64,000 bases of DNA from Paratinospora sagittata (GCA_035771175.1 CM069605.1:22398288-22462287), one strand, 5' to 3'; shown: positions 27,344-40,614, counted from the first letter of the stretch. Notes: generated by a model not told the origin, from the sequence alone. Translations and numbers: made by a program.

Positions 27344-28490
27344 CGAGCTTGATGTTTTGTAGACTTCGAAAGCTATTGTTTGATGTGTTCTTGATGCAAT
27401 ACAGGTGGTGTGTTCGTTTTTGATGTATTATCTTACTGAGACCACTTCATATACTTACAGTTTAAGACAATGGATAGCCTCTACAAATCTAAGCACAAAA
27501 GGAATAAAATGAAGAACTTGATGAACAATGACGTTATCATCAAGACAGATTGCAATTTTGATTCAATTCCAGGCTTCTTCTCTTGGAAAACTCTTTGGAA
27601 AGCTCAATCTACCTTGCAAAAATCATGTGTGTTGTATTTTTGAAAATCAGAGAATGAGTGTTTTATAAAATTAGAAGTTGCAGGTTAAAGAGCAAGAGAG
27701 TACAAAATGATTTGAATTCAAAACATTGTTCAATCTAAAGTTGTTTTGGGCGTGCGAGACAATGGGAATCATCTAGGTGTTAGTAGAAAATATTTCAATA
27801 AAGATAACCTTGCAAAACTGTGTAAGGAATAGAAAAATCGAACAAGCATAAGTGTCAAAATTTTTCTCGTTAGAAATATCAGATTTTTGTCTCAGACGTG
27901 GATAGCGTGCTGTTGGGTTGTGTATCATGTTCTCTTTTAGCGGGCTATAGCAGGTCGATATACACAAACCCGTGAGCTCGAGTTTTTCAGACCTTCCGAT
28001 AGCTTGTTATCAAGGCCTATAGTGCGCTATCGCCCATCTCACTAGAAATGGAAAGATCACTGCAAGAGCTTTATAGCGAGTTATCAAAGGGGATAGCGCG
28101 ATATAGATAATTTTCCAGAAAAACATATGTTGTATTATAGAACCCTATCAGCGTCCTATCAACACTAATAGTGCGATAGTGCCTTCTAAAATATTTTGGC
28201 CAATTGCTGGATAGCCTTATTTTTGAAAAATTAATATTTTGACGCTTAAGAACCATTCCATTGACACAAAACATATTGATATAAGATTAATAATTTTTAA
28301 ATCATTCAAATCTCATTGAAATTATGATTAAAACCTTTCGAAAAATATTTTTTCAAAATGAAATACTATATCGAAGTGATTTTGAAGACTTTGCAATTTT
28401 CAGATTTTTAGTGCTGAGATTGATCGAGATTTTACCCAACACACCAAATATCAAACTAATGCATTAGACATGAGATATGTCTTCGTTCTT
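27344..28490 (+). repeat. satellite unit 25 (1147 bp)
   Basis: The first P-type unit (CAATTCCAGGC, CTACCTTGC). A TGA at 27437 (CTTACTGAGAC) closes the short plus-strand frame after nine codons. Private variant: AACTTGATGAAC. Confidence 0.97.
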
Positions 28491-29637
28491 CGAGCTTGAT
28501 GTTTTGTAGACTTCGAAAGCTATTGTTTGATGTGTTCTTGATGCAATACAGGTGGTGTGTTCGTTTTTGATGTATTATCTTACCGAGACCACTTCATATA
28601 CTTACAGTTTAAGACAATGGATAGCCTCTACAAATCTAAGCACAAAAGGAATAAAATGAAGAACTTGCTGAACAATGACGTTATCATCAAGACAGATTGC
28701 AATTTTGATTCAATTCCAGGCTTCTTCTCTTGGAAAACTCTTTGGAAAGCTCAATCTACCTTGCAAAAATCATGTGTGTTGTATTTTTGAAAATCAGAGA
28801 ATGAGTGTTTTATAAAATTAGAAGTTGCAGGTTAAAGAGCAAGAGAGTACAAAATGATTTGAATTCAAAACATTGTTCAATCTAAAGTTGTTTTGGGCGT
28901 GCGAGACAATGGGAATCATCTAGGTGTTAGTAGAAAATATTTCAATAAAGATAACCTTGCAAAACTGTGTAAGGAATAGAAAAATCGAACAAGCATAAGT
29001 GTCAAAATTTTTCTCGTTAGAAATATCAGATTTTTGTCTCAGACGTGGATAGCGTGCTCTTGGGTTGTGTATGACGTTCTCTTCTAGCGGGCTATAGCAG
29101 GTCGATATACAGAAACCCGTGAGCTCGAGTTTTTTAGACTTTCTGATAGCTTGTTATCAAGGCCTATAGTGCGCTATCGCCCATCTCACTAGAAATGGAA
29201 AGATCACTGCAAGAGCTTTATAGCGAGTTATCAAAGGGGATAGCGCGATATAGATAATTTTTCAGAAAAACATATGTTGTATTATAGAACCCTATTAGCG
29301 TCCTATCAACACTAATAGTGCGATAGTGCCTTCTAAAATATTTTGGCCAATTGCTGGATAGCCTTATTTTTGAAAAATTAATATTTTGACACTTAAGAAC
29401 CATTCCATTGATAGAAAACATGTTGATATAAGATTAATAATTTTTAAACCATTCAAATCTCATTGAAATTATGATTAAAACCTTTCGAAAAACATTTTTT
29501 CAAAATGAAATACTATATCGAAGTGATTTTGAAGACTTTGCAATTTTCAGATTTTTAGTGCTGAGATTGAACGAGATTTTACCCAACACACCAAATATCA
29601 AACTAATGCATTAGACATGAGATATGTCTTCGTTCTT
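28491..29637 (+). repeat. satellite unit 26 (1147 bp)
   Basis: P-type. The distal half introduces CCTATTAGCG, TTGATAGAAAACATG and ATTGAACGAG, markers that precede M-type units. Private variant: GTGCTCTTGGG near 29053. Confidence 0.97.
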
Positions 29638-30784
29638 CGAGCTTGATATTTTGTAGACTTCGAAAGCTATTGTTTGATGTGTTCTTGATGCAATACAGGT
29701 GGTGTGTTCATTTTTGATGTATTATTTTACCGAGACCACTTCATATACTTACAGTCTAAGACAATGGATAGCCTCTACAAATCTAAGCACAAAAGGAATA
29801 AAATGAAGAACTTGCTGAACAATGACGTTATCATCAAGACAGATTGCAATTTTGATTCAATGCGAGGCTTCTTCTCTTGGAAAACTCTTTGGAATGCTCA
29901 ATCTAACTTGCAAAAATCATGTGTGTTGTATTTTTGAAAATCAGAGAATGAGTGTTTTATGAAATTAGAAGTTGCAGGTTAAAGAGCAAGAGAGTACAAA
30001 ATGATTTGAATTCAAAACATTGTTCAATCTAAAGTTGTTTTGGGCGTGCGAGACAATGGGAATCATCTAGGTGTTAGTAGAAAATATTTCAATAAAGATA
30101 ACCTTGCAAAACTGTGTAAGGAATAGAAAAATCGAACAAGCATAAGTGTCAAAATTTTTCTCGTTAGAAATATCAGATTTTTGTCTCAGACGTGGATAGC
30201 GTGCTATTGGGTTGTGTATGACGTTCTCTTCTAGCGGGCTATAGCAGGTCGATATACAGAAACCCGTGAGCTCGAGTTTTTCAGACTTTCTGATAGCTTG
30301 TTATCAAGGCCTATAGTGCGCTATCGCCCATCTCACTAGAAATGGAAAGATCACTGCAAGAGCTTTATAGCGAGTTATCAAAGGGGATAGCACGATATAG
30401 ATAATTTTCCAGAAAAACATATGTTGTTTTATAGAACCCTATTAGCGTCCTATCAACACTAATAGTGCGATAGTGCCTTCTAAAATATTTTGGCCAATTG
30501 CTGGATAGACTTATTTTTGAAAAATTAATATTTTGACGCTTAAGAACCATTCCATTGATAGAAAACATGTTGATATAAGATTAATAATTTTTAAACCATT
30601 CAAATCTCATTGAAATTATGATTAAAACCTTTCGAAAAACATTTTTTCAAAATGAAATACTATATCGAAGTGATTTTGAAGACTTTGCAATTTTCAGATT
30701 TTTAGTGCTGAGATTGAACGAGATTTTACCCAACACACCAAATATCAAACTAATGCATTAGACATGAGATATGTCTTCGTTCTT
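29638..30784 (+). repeat. satellite unit 27 (1147 bp)
   Basis: M-type (CAATGCGAGGC, GTTTTATGAAATTAG). Private variants: GTTGTTTTATAGAAC, GGATAGACTTATT and AGCACGATATAG. Confidence 0.97.
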
Positions 30785-31931
30785 CGAGCTTGATATTTTG
30801 TAGACTTCGAAAGCTATTGTTTGATGTGTTCTTGATGCAATACAGGTGGTGTGTTCATTTTTGATGTATTATTTTACCGAGACCACTTCATATACTTACA
30901 GTCTAAGACAATGGATAGCCTCTACAAATCTAAGCACAAAAGGAATAAAATGAAGAACTTGCTGAACAATGACGTTATCATCAAGACAGATTGCAATTTT
31001 GATTCAATGCGAGGCTTCTTCTCTTGGAAAACTCTTTGGAATGCTCAATCTAACTTGCAAAAATCATGTGTGTTGTATTTTTGAAAATCAGAGAATGAGT
31101 GTTTTATGAAATTAGAAGTTGCAGGTTAAAGAGCAAGAGAGTACAAAATGATTTGAATTCAAAACATTGTTCAATCTAAAGTTGTTTTGGGCGTGCGAGA
31201 CAATGGGAATCATCTAGGTGTTAGTAGAAAATATTTCAATAAAGATAACCTTGCAAAACTGTGTAAGGAATAGAAAAATCGAACAAGCATAAGTGTCAAA
31301 ATTTTTCTCGTTAAAAATATCAGATTTTTGTCTCAGACGTGGATAGCGTGCTATTGGGTTGTGTATGACGTTCTCTTCTAGCGGGCTATAGCAGGTCGAT
31401 ATACAGAAACCCGTGAGCTCGAGTTTTTCAGACTTTCTGATAGCTTGTTATCAAGGCCTATAGTGCGCTATCGCCCATCTCACTAGAAATGGAAAGATCA
31501 CTGCAAGAGCTTTATAGCGAGTTATCAAAGGGGATAGCGCGATATAGATAATTTTCCAGAAAAACATATGTTGTATTATAGAACCCTATCAGCGTCCTAT
31601 CAACACTAATAGTGCGATAGTGCCTTCTAAAATATTTTGGCCAATTGCTGGATAGCCTTATTTTTGAAAAATTAATATTTTGACGCTTAAGAACCATTCC
31701 ATTGACACAAAACATATTGATATAAGATTAATAATTTTTAAATCATTCAAATCTCATTGAAATTATGATTAAAACCTTTCGAAAAATATTTTTTCAAAAT
31801 GAAATACTATATCGAAGTGATTTTGAAGACTTTGCAATTTTCAGATTTTTAGTGCTGAGATTGATCGAGATTTTACCCAACACACCAAATATCAAACTAA
31901 TGCATTAGACATGAGTTATGTCTTCGTTCTT
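30785..31931 (+). repeat. satellite unit 28 (1147 bp)
   Basis: M-type, nearly identical to unit 27 in its first half. Private variants: GTTAAAAATATC near 31310 and CATGAGTTATG near 31910. Confidence 0.97.
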
Positions 31932-33078
31932 CGAGCTTGATGTTTTGTAGACTTCGAAAGCTATTGTTTGATGTGTTCTTGATGCAATACAGGTGGTGTG
32001 TTCGTTTTTGATGTATTATCTTACCGAGACCACTTCATATACTTACAGTTTAAGACAATGGATAGCCTCTACAAATCTAAGCACAAAAGGAATAAAATGA
32101 AGAACTTGCTGAACAATGACGTTATCATCAAGACAGATTGCAATTTTGATTCAATTCCAGGCTTCTTCTCTTGGAAAACTCTTTGGAAAGCTCAATCTAC
32201 CTTGCAAAAATCATGTGTGTTGTATTTTTGAAAATCAGAGAATGAGTGTTTTATAAAATTAGAAGTTGCAGGTTAAAGAGCAAGAGAGTACAAAATGATT
32301 TGAATTCAAAACATTGTTCAATCTAAAGTTGTTTTGGGCGTGCGAGACAATGGGAATCATCTAGGTGTTAGTAGAAAATATTTCAATAAAGATAACCTTG
32401 CAAAACTGTGTAAGGAATAGAAAAATCGAACAAGCATAAGTGTCAAAATTTTTCTCGTTAGAAATATCAGATTTTTGTCTCAGACGTGGATAGCGTGCTA
32501 TTGGGTTGTGTATGACGTTCTCTTCTAGCGGGCTATAGCAGGTCGATATACAGAAACCCGTGAGCTCGAGTTTTTCAGACTTTCTGATAGCTTGTTATCA
32601 AGGCCTATAGTGCGCTATCGCCCATCTCACTAGAAATGGAAAGATCACTGCAAGAGCTTTATAGCGAGTTATCAAAGGGGATAGCGCGATATAGATAATT
32701 TTCCAGAAAAACATATGTTGTATTATAGAACCCTATCAGCGTCCTATCAACACTAATAGTGCGATAGTGCCTTCTAAAATATTTTGGCCAATTGCTGGAT
32801 AGCCTTATTTTTGAAAAATTAATATTTTGACGCTTAAGAACCATTCCATTGATAGAAAACATGTTGATATAAGATTAATAATTTTTAAACCATTCAAATC
32901 TCATTGAAATTATGATTAAAACCTTTCGAAAAACATTTTTTCAAAATGAAATACTATATCGAAGTGATTTTGAAGACTTTGCAATTTTCAGATTTTTAGT
33001 GCTGAGATTGAACGAGATTTTACCCAACACACCAAATATCAAACTAATGCATTAGACATGAGATATGTCTTCGTTCTT
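31932..33078 (+). repeat. satellite unit 29 (1147 bp)
   Basis: P-type, nearly identical to unit 26. Its tail carries the M-leader markers (TTGATAGAAAACATG, ATTGAACGAG). Confidence 0.97.
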
Positions 33079-34225
33079 CGAGCTTGATATTTTGTAGACT
33101 TCGAAAGCTATTGTTTGATGTGTTCTTGATGCAATACAGGTGGTGTGTTCATTTTTGATGTATTATTTTACCGAGACCACATCATATACTTACAGTCTAA
33201 GACAATGGATAGCCTCTACAAATCTAAGCACAAAAGGAATAAAATGAAGAACTTGCTGAACAATGACGTTATCATCAAGACAGATTGCAATTTTGATTCA
33301 ATGCGAGGCTTCTTCTCTTGGAAAACTCTTTGGAATGCTCAATCTAACTTGCAAAAATCATGTGTGTTGTATTTTTGAAAATCAGAGAATGAGTGTTTTA
33401 TGAAATTAGAAGTTGCAGGTTAAAGAGCAAGAGAGTACAAAATGATTTGAATTCAAAACATTGTTCAATCTAAAGTTGTTTTGGGCGTGCGAGACAATGG
33501 GAATCATCTAGGTGTTAGTAGAAAATATTTCAATAAAGATAACCTTGCAAAACTGTGTAAGGAATAGAAAAATCGAACAAGCATAAGTGTCAAAATTTTT
33601 CTCGTTAGAAATATCAGATTTTTGTCTCAGACGTGGATAGCGTGCTATTGGGTTGTGTATGACGTTCTCTTCTAGCGGGCTATAGCAGGTCGATATACAG
33701 AAACCCGTGAGCTCGAGTTTTTCAGACTTTCTGATAGCTTGTTATCAAGGCCTATAGTGCGCTATCGCCCATCTCACTAGAAATGGAAAGATCACTGCAA
33801 GAGCTTTATAGCGAGTTATCAAAGGGGATAGCGCGATATAGATAATTTTCCAGAAAAACATATGTTGTATTATAGAACCCTATCAGCGTCCTATCAACAC
33901 TATTAGTGCGATAGTGCCTTCTAAAATATTTTGGCCAATTGCTGGATAGCCTTATTTTTGAAAAATTAATATTTTGACGCTTAAGAACCATTCCATTGAC
34001 ACAAAACATATTGATATAAGATTAATAATTTTTAAATCATTCAAATCTCATTGAAATTATGATTAAAACCTTTCGAAAAATATTTTTTCAAAATGAAATA
34101 CTATATCGAAGTGATTTTGAAGACTTTGCAATTTTCAGATTTTTAGTGCTGAGATTGATCGAGATTTTACCCAACACACCAAATATCAAACTAATGCATT
34201 AGACATGAGATATGTCTTCGTTCTT
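33079..34225 (+). repeat. satellite unit 30 (1147 bp)
   Basis: M-type. Private variant: ACCACATCATAT near 33176. CACTATTAGTGCG near 33898 is shared with unit 31 only. Confidence 0.97.
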
Positions 34226-35372
34226 CGAGCTTGATGTTTTGTAGACTTCGAAAGCTATTGTTTGATGTGTTCTTGATGCAATACAGGTGGTGTGTTCGTT
34301 TTTGATGTATTATCTTACCGAGACCACTTCATATACTTACAGTTTAAGACAATGGATAGCCTCTACAAATCTAAGCACAAAAGGAATAAAATGAAGAACT
34401 TGCTGAACAATGACGTTATCATCAAGACAGATTGCAATTTTGATTCAATTCCAGGCTTCTTCTCTTGGAAAACTCTTTGGAAAGCTCAATCTACCTTGCA
34501 AAAATCATGTGTGTTGTATTTTTGAAAATCAAAGAATGAGTGTTTTATAAAATTAGAAGTTGCAGGTTAAAGAGCAAGAGAGTACAAAATGATTTGAATT
34601 CAAAACATTGTTCAATCTAAAGTTGTTTTGGGCGTGCGAGACAATGGGAATCATCTAGGTGTTAGTAGAAAATATTTCAATAAAGATAACCTTGCAAAAC
34701 TGTGTAAGGAATAGAAAAATCGAACAAGCATAAGTGTCAAAATTTTTCTCGTTAGAAATATCAGATTTTTGTCTCAGACGTGGATAGCGTGCTATTGGGT
34801 TGTGTATGACGTTCTCTTCTAGCGGGCTATAGCAGGTCGATATACAGAAACCCGTGAGCTCGAGTTTTTCAGACTTTCTGATAGCTTGTTATCAAGGCCT
34901 ATAGTGCGCTATCGCCCATCTCACTAGAAATGGAAAGATCACTGCAAGAGCTTTATAGCGAGTTATCAAAGGGGATAGCGCGATATAGATAATTTTCCAG
35001 AAAAACATATGTTGTATTATAGAACCCTATCAGCGTCCTATCAACACTATTAGTGCGATAGTGCCTTCTAAAATATTTTGGCCAATTGCTGGATAGCCTT
35101 ATTTTTGAAAAATTAATATTTTGACGCTTAAGAACCATTCCATTGACACAAAACATATTGATATAAGATTAATAATTTTTAAATCATTCAAATCTCATTG
35201 AAATTATGATTAAAACCTTTCGAAAAATATTTTTTCAAAATGAAATACTATATCGAAGTGATTTTGAAGACTTTGCAATTTTCAGATTTTTAGTGCTGAG
35301 ATTGATCGAGATTTTACCCAACACACCAAATATCAAACTAATGCATTAGACATGAGATATGTCTTCGTTCTT
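34226..35372 (+). repeat. satellite unit 31 (1147 bp)
   Basis: P-type. It shares CACTATTAGTGCG with unit 30 and AATCAAAGAATG with unit 32: the footprint of a one-unit tandem duplication whose boundaries are out of phase with the anchor. Confidence 0.97.
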
Positions 35373-36519
35373 CGAGCTTGATGTTTTGTAGACTTCGAAA
35401 GCTATTGTTTGATGTGTTCTTGATGCAATACAGGTGGTGTGTTCGTTTTTGATGTATTATCTTACCGAGACCACTTCATATACTTACAGTTTAAGACAAT
35501 GGATAGCCTCTACAAATCTAAGCACAAAAGGAATAAAATGAAGAACTTGCTGAACAATGACGTTATCATCAAGACAGATTGCAATTTTGATTCAATTCCA
35601 GGCTTCTTCTCTTGGAAAACTCTTTGGAAAGCTCAATCTACCTTGCAAAAATCATGTGTGTTGTATTTTTGAAAATCAAAGAATGAGTGTTTTATAAAAT
35701 TAGAAGTTGCAGGTTAAAGAGCAAGAGAGTACAAAATGATTTGAATTCAAAACATTGTTCAATCTAAAGTTGTTTTGGGCGTGCGAGACAATGGGAATCA
35801 TCTAGGTGTTAGTAGAAAATATTTCAATAAAGATAACCTTGCAAAACTGTGTAAGGAATAGAAAAATCGAACAAGCATAAGTGTCAAAATTTTTCTCGTT
35901 AGAAATATCAGATTTTTGTCTCAGACGTGGATAGCGTGCTATTGGGTTGTGTATGACGTTCTCTTCTAGCGGGCTATAGCAGGTCGATATACAGAAACCC
36001 GTGAGCTCGAGTTTTTCAGACTTTCTGATAGCTTGTTATCAAGGCCTATAGTGCGCTATCGCCCATCTCACTAGAAATGGAAAGATCACTGCAAGAGCTT
36101 TATAGCGAGTTATCAAAGGGGATAGCGCGATATAGATAATTTTCCAGAAAAACATATGTTGTATTATAGAACCCTATTAGCGTCCTATCAACACTAATAG
36201 TGCGATAGTGCCTTCTAAAATATTTTGGCCAATTGCTGGATAGCCTTATTTTTGAAAAATTAATATTTTGACTCTTAAGAACCATTCCATTGATAGAAAA
36301 CATGTTGATATAAGATTAATAATTTTTAAACCATTCAAATCTCATTGAAATTATGATTAAAACCTTTCGAAAAACATTTTTTCAAAATGAAATACTATAT
36401 CGAAGTGATTTTGAAGACTTTGCAATTTTCAGATTTTTAGTGCTGAGATTGAACGAGATTTTACCCAACACACCAAATATCAAACTAATGCAATAGACAT
36501 GAGATATGTCTTCGTTCTT
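35373..36519 (+). repeat. satellite unit 32 (1147 bp)
   Basis: P-type. AATCAAAGAATG is shared with unit 31. GCAATAGAC near 36490 is shared with unit 35 at a shift of 3441 bp. Private variant: TTGACTCTTAAG near 36269. Confidence 0.97.
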
Positions 36520-37666
36520 CGAGCTTGATATTTTGTAGACTTCGAAAGCTATTGTTTGATGTGTTCTTGATGCAATACAGGTGGTGTGTTCATTTTTGAT
36601 GTATTATTTTACCGAGACCACTTCATATACTTACAGTCTAAGACAATGGATAGCCTCTACAAATCTAAGCACAAAAGGAATAAAATGAAGAACTTGCTGA
36701 ACAATGACGTTATCATCAAGACAGATTGCAATTTTGATTCAATGCGAGGCTTCTTCTCTTGGAAAACTCTTTGGAATGCTCAATCTAACTTGCAAAAATC
36801 ATGTGTGTTGTATTTTTGAAAATCAGAGAATGAGTGTTTTATGAAATTAGAAGTTGCAGGTTAAAGAGCAAGAGAGTACAAAATGATTTGAATTCAAAAC
36901 ATTGTTCAATCTAAAGTTGTTTTGGGCGTGCGAGACAATGGGAATCATCTAGGTGTTAGTAGAAAATATTTCAATAAAGATAACCTTGCAAAACTGTGTA
37001 AGGAAAAGAAAAATCGAACAAGCATAAGTGTCAAAATTTTTCTCGTTAGAAATATCAGATTTTTGTCTCAGACGTGGATAGCGTGCTATTGGGTTGTGTA
37101 TGACGTTCTCTTCTAGCGGGCTATAGCAGGTCGATATACAGAAACCCGTGAGCTCGAGTTTTTCAGACTTTCTGATAGCTTGTTATCAAGGCCTATAGTG
37201 CGCTATCGCCCATCTCACTAGAAATGGAAAGATCACTGCAAGAGCTTTATAGCGAGTTATCAAAGGGGATAGCGCGATATAGATAATTTTCCAGAAAAAC
37301 ATATGTTGTATTATAGAACCCTATCAGCGTCCTATCAACACTAATAGTGCGATAGTGCCTTCTAAAATATTTTGGCCAATTGCTGGATAGCCTTATTTTT
37401 GAAAAATTAATATTTTGACGCTTAAGAACCATTCCATTGACACAAAACATATTGATATAAGATTAATAATTTTTAAATCATTCAAATCTCATTGAAATTA
37501 TGATTAAAACCTTTCGAAAAATATTTTTTCAAAATGAAATACTATATCGAAGTGATTTTGAAGACTTTGCAATTTTCAGATTTTTAGTGCTGAGATTGAT
37601 CGAGATTTTACCCAACACACCAAATATCAAACTAATGCATTAGACATGAGATATGTCTTCGTTTTT
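36520..37666 (+). repeat. satellite unit 33 (1147 bp)
   Basis: M-type. A T-to-A change near 37006 (GGAAAAGAAA instead of GGAATAGAAA) removes a stop and opens a private 64-codon plus-strand frame (36922-37116). This is a chance opening. Confidence 0.97.
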
Positions 37667-38813
37667 CGAGCTTGATGTTTTGTAGACTTCGAAAGCTATT
37701 GTTTGATGTGTTCTTGATGCAATACAGGTGGTGTGTTCGTTTTTGATGTATTATCTTACCGAGACCACTTCATATACTTACAGTTTAAGACAATGGATAG
37801 CCTCTACAAATCTAAGCACAAAAGGAATAAAATGAAGAACTTGCTGAACAATGACGTTATCATCAAGATAGATTGCAATTTTGATTCAATTCCAGGCTTC
37901 TTCTCTTGGAAAACTCTTTGGAAAGCTCAATCTACCTTGCAAAAATCATGTGTGTTGTATTTTTGAAAATCAGAGAATGAGTGTTTTATAAAATTAGAAG
38001 TTGCAGGTTAAAGAGCAAGAGAGTACAAAATGATTTGAATTCAAAACATTGTTCAATCTAAAGTTGTTTTGGGCGTGCGAGACAATGGGAATCATCTAGG
38101 TGTTAGTAGAAAATATTTCAATAAAGATAACCTTGCAAAACTGTGTAAGGAATAGAAAAATCGAACAAGCATAAGTGTCAAAATTTTTCTCGTTAGAAAT
38201 ATCAGATTTTTGTCTCAGACGTGGATAGCGTGCTATTGGGTTGTGTATGACGTTCTCTTCTAGCGGGCTATAGCAGGTCGATATACAGAAACCCGTGAGC
38301 TCGAGTTTTTCAGACTTTCTGATAGCTTGTTATCAAGGCCTATAGTGCGCTATCGCCCATCTCACTAGAAATGGAAAGATCACTGCAAGAGCTTTATAGC
38401 GAGTTATCAAAGGGGATAGCGCGATATAGATAATTTTCCAGAAAAACATATGTTGTATTATAGAACCCTATCAGCGTCCTATCAACACTAATAGTGCGAT
38501 AGTGCCTTCTAAAATATTTTGGCCAATTGCTGGATAGCCTTATTTTTGAAAAATTAATATTTTGACGCTTAAGAACCATTCCATTGACACAAAACATATT
38601 GATATAAGATTAATAATTTTTAAATCATTCAAATCTCATTGAAATTATGATTAAAACCTTTCGAAAAATATTTTTTCAAAATGAAATACTATATCGAAGT
38701 GATTTTGAAGACTTTGCAATTTTCAGATTTTTAGTGCTGAGATTGATCGAGATTTTACCCAACACACCAAATATCAAACTAATGCATTAGACATGAGATA
38801 TGTCTTCGTTCTT
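37667..38813 (+). repeat. satellite unit 34 (1147 bp)
   Basis: P-type with AAGATAGATTGC near 37865, shared only with units 35, 37 and 38. Private variant: CGTTTTTCGAG at its start. Confidence 0.97.
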
Positions 38814-39960
38814 CGAGCTTGATGTTTTGTAGACTTCGAAAGCTATTGTTTGATGTGTTCTTGATGCAATACAGGTGGTGTGTTCGTTTTTGATGTATTA
38901 TCTTACCGAGACCACTTCATATACTTACAGTTTAAGACAATGGATAGCCTCTACAAATCTAAGCACAAAAGGAATAAAATGAAGAACTTGCTGAACAATG
39001 ACGTTATCATCAAGATAGATTGCAATTTTGATTCAATTCCAGGCTTCTTCTCTTGGAAAACTCTTTGGAAAGCTCAATCTACCTTGCAAAAATCATGTGT
39101 GTTGTATTTTTGAAAATCAGAGAATGAGTGTTTTATAAAATTAGAAGTTGCAGGTTAAAGAGCAAGAGAGTACAAAATGATTTGAATTCAAAACATTGTT
39201 CAATCTAAAGTTGTTTTGGGCGTGCGAGACAATGGGAATCATCTAGGTGTTAGTAGAAAATATTTCAATAAAGGTAACCTTGCAAAACTGTGTAAGGAAT
39301 AGAAAAATCGAACAAGCATAAGTGTCAAAATTTTTCTCGTTAGAAATATCAGATTTTTGTCTCAGACGTGGATAGCGTGCTATTGGGTTGTGTATGACGT
39401 TCTCTTCTAGCGGGCTATAGCAGGTCGATATACAGAAACCCGTGAGCTCGAGTTTTTCAGACTTTCTGATAGCTTGTTATCAAGGCCTATAGTGCGCTAT
39501 CGCCCATCTCACTAGAAATGGAAAGATCACTGCAAGAGCTTTATAGCGAGTTATCAAAGGGGATAGCGCGATATAGATAATTTTCCAGAAAAACATATGT
39601 TGTATTATAGAACCCTATTAGCGTCCTATCAACACTAATAGTGCGATAGTGCCTTCTAAAATATTTTGGCCAATTGCTGGATAGCCTTATTTTTGAAAAA
39701 TTAATATTTTGACACTTAAGAACCATTCCATTGATAGAAAACATGTTGATATAAGATTAATAATTTTTAAACCATTCAAATCTCATTGAAATTATGATTA
39801 AAACCTTTCGAAAAACATTTTTTCAAAATGAAATACTATATCGAAGTGATTTTGAAGACTTTGCAATTTTCAGATTTTTAGTGCTGAGATTGAACGAGAT
39901 TTTACCCAACACACCAAATATCAAACTAATGCAATAGACATGAGATATGTCTTCGTTCTT
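38814..39960 (+). repeat. satellite unit 35 (1147 bp)
   Basis: P-type with AAGATAGATTGC. GCAATAGAC near 39931 pairs it with unit 32. Private variant: AAAGGTAACC near 39271. Confidence 0.97.
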
Positions 39961-40026
39961 CGAGCTTGATATTTTGTAGACTTCGAAAGCTATTGTTTGA
40001 TGTGTTCTTGATGCAATACAGGTGGT

Positions 40027-40260
40027 GTGTTCATTTTTGATGTATTATTTTACCGAGACCACTTCATATACTTACAGTCTAAGACAATGGATAGCCTCTA
40101 CAAATCTAAGCACAAAAGGAATAAAATGAAGAACTTGCTGAACAATGACGTTATCATCAAGACAGATTGCAATTTTGATTCAATGCGAGGCTTCTTCTCT
40201 TGGAAAACTCTTTGGAATGCTCAATCTAACTTGCAAAAATCATGTGTGTTGTATTTTTGA
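40027..40260 (+). other. 77-codon open frame, representative copy, probably not a gene
   Basis: This frame is intact in 49 of 56 units, shortened in unit 10 and closed or unopened in units 1-4, 25 and 40. It opens only with GTG; its first ATG lies 20 codons in (ACAATGG) and would give 57 residues, but that ATG is absent from units 2, 3, 4, 5 and 8. The product is lysine- and asparagine-rich with no recognised domain, signal peptide or membrane segment. Most differences between copies change the residue (Asp/Asn, Ile/Met, Arg/Pro, Lys/Asn, Asn/Thr, Phe/Leu, Thr/Ile) and few are silent, which does not fit selection on a protein. Preservation is explained by homogenisation of the array. Confidence 0.25.
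40111..40176 (+). other. slow-changing 66-bp block of the monomer, representative copy
   Basis: The stretch from CACAAAAGGAATAAAATG to GATTGCAATTTT is almost constant across the array. The changes I find are mostly confined to one unit or one sister pair, apart from the four-unit AAGATAGATTGC variant. The bases immediately after it (GATTCAATTCGAGG and relatives) vary freely. Such blocks in satellites can be protein-binding sites, but no known box is recognised here. Confidence 0.5.
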
Positions 40261-40327
40261 AAATCAGAGAATGAGTGTTTTATGAAATTAGAAGTTGCAG
40301 GTTAAAGAGCAAGAGAGTACAAAATGA

Positions 40328-40339
40328 TTTGAATTCAAA
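40328..40339 (+). other. 12-bp palindrome with the EcoRI site, representative copy
   Basis: TTTGAATTCAAA is a perfect palindrome. It appears to be the only EcoRI site in a unit. It is lost in units 40, 42, 45 and 55 and present twice in unit 51. Confidence 0.9.
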
Positions 40340-40517
40340 ACATTGTTCAATCTAAAGTTGTTTTGGGCGTGCGAGACAATGGGAATCATCTAGGTGTTAG
40401 TAGAAAATATTTCAATAAAGATAACCTTGCAAAACTGTGTAAGGAATAGAAAAATCGAACAAGCATAAGTGTCAAAATTTTTCTCGTTAGAAATATCAGA
40501 TTTTTGTCTCAGACGTG

Positions 40518-40530
40518 GATAGCGTGCTAT
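40518..40530 (+). other. dyad motif 1, representative copy
   Basis: GATAGCGTGCTAT, an imperfect palindrome, stands 97 bp upstream of the regular pairs. It is outside the 74-bp register. It is damaged in units 1, 9, 10, 22 and 24 and deleted in unit 4. Confidence 0.7.
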
Positions 40531-40552
40531 TGGGTTGTGTATGACGTTCTCT

Positions 40553-40566
40553 TCTAGCGGGCTATA
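40553..40566 (+). other. dyad motif 2, representative copy
   Basis: TCTAGCGGGCTATA, a degenerate form of the same motif (TTTAGCAGGCTATA in most non-core units), 35 bp after motif 1. Confidence 0.55.
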
Positions 40567-40614
40567 GCAGGTCGATATACAGAAACCCGTGAGCTCGAGT
40601 TTTTCAGACTTTCT

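Noticed and set aside
36922..37116. 64-codon plus-strand frame in unit 33
   Set aside because: A single T-to-A change near 37006 removes a stop that I found in the same place in the other units checked; a private accident.
40261..40310. TATA-like TTATAAAATTAG (TTATGAAATTAG in M units) followed by GGTTAAAGAG as a promoter or tRNA-like B box
   Set aside because: The TATA match is lost in M units and the GGTTAAAGAG does not fit the B-box consensus. In an AT-rich repeat such matches are expected by chance.
40587..40600. Possible CENP-B box at CCCGTGAGCTCGAG
   Set aside because: Aligned to the CENP-B box pattern (either strand), the spacing between the two CG-containing ends is one base short and a required base is wrong.
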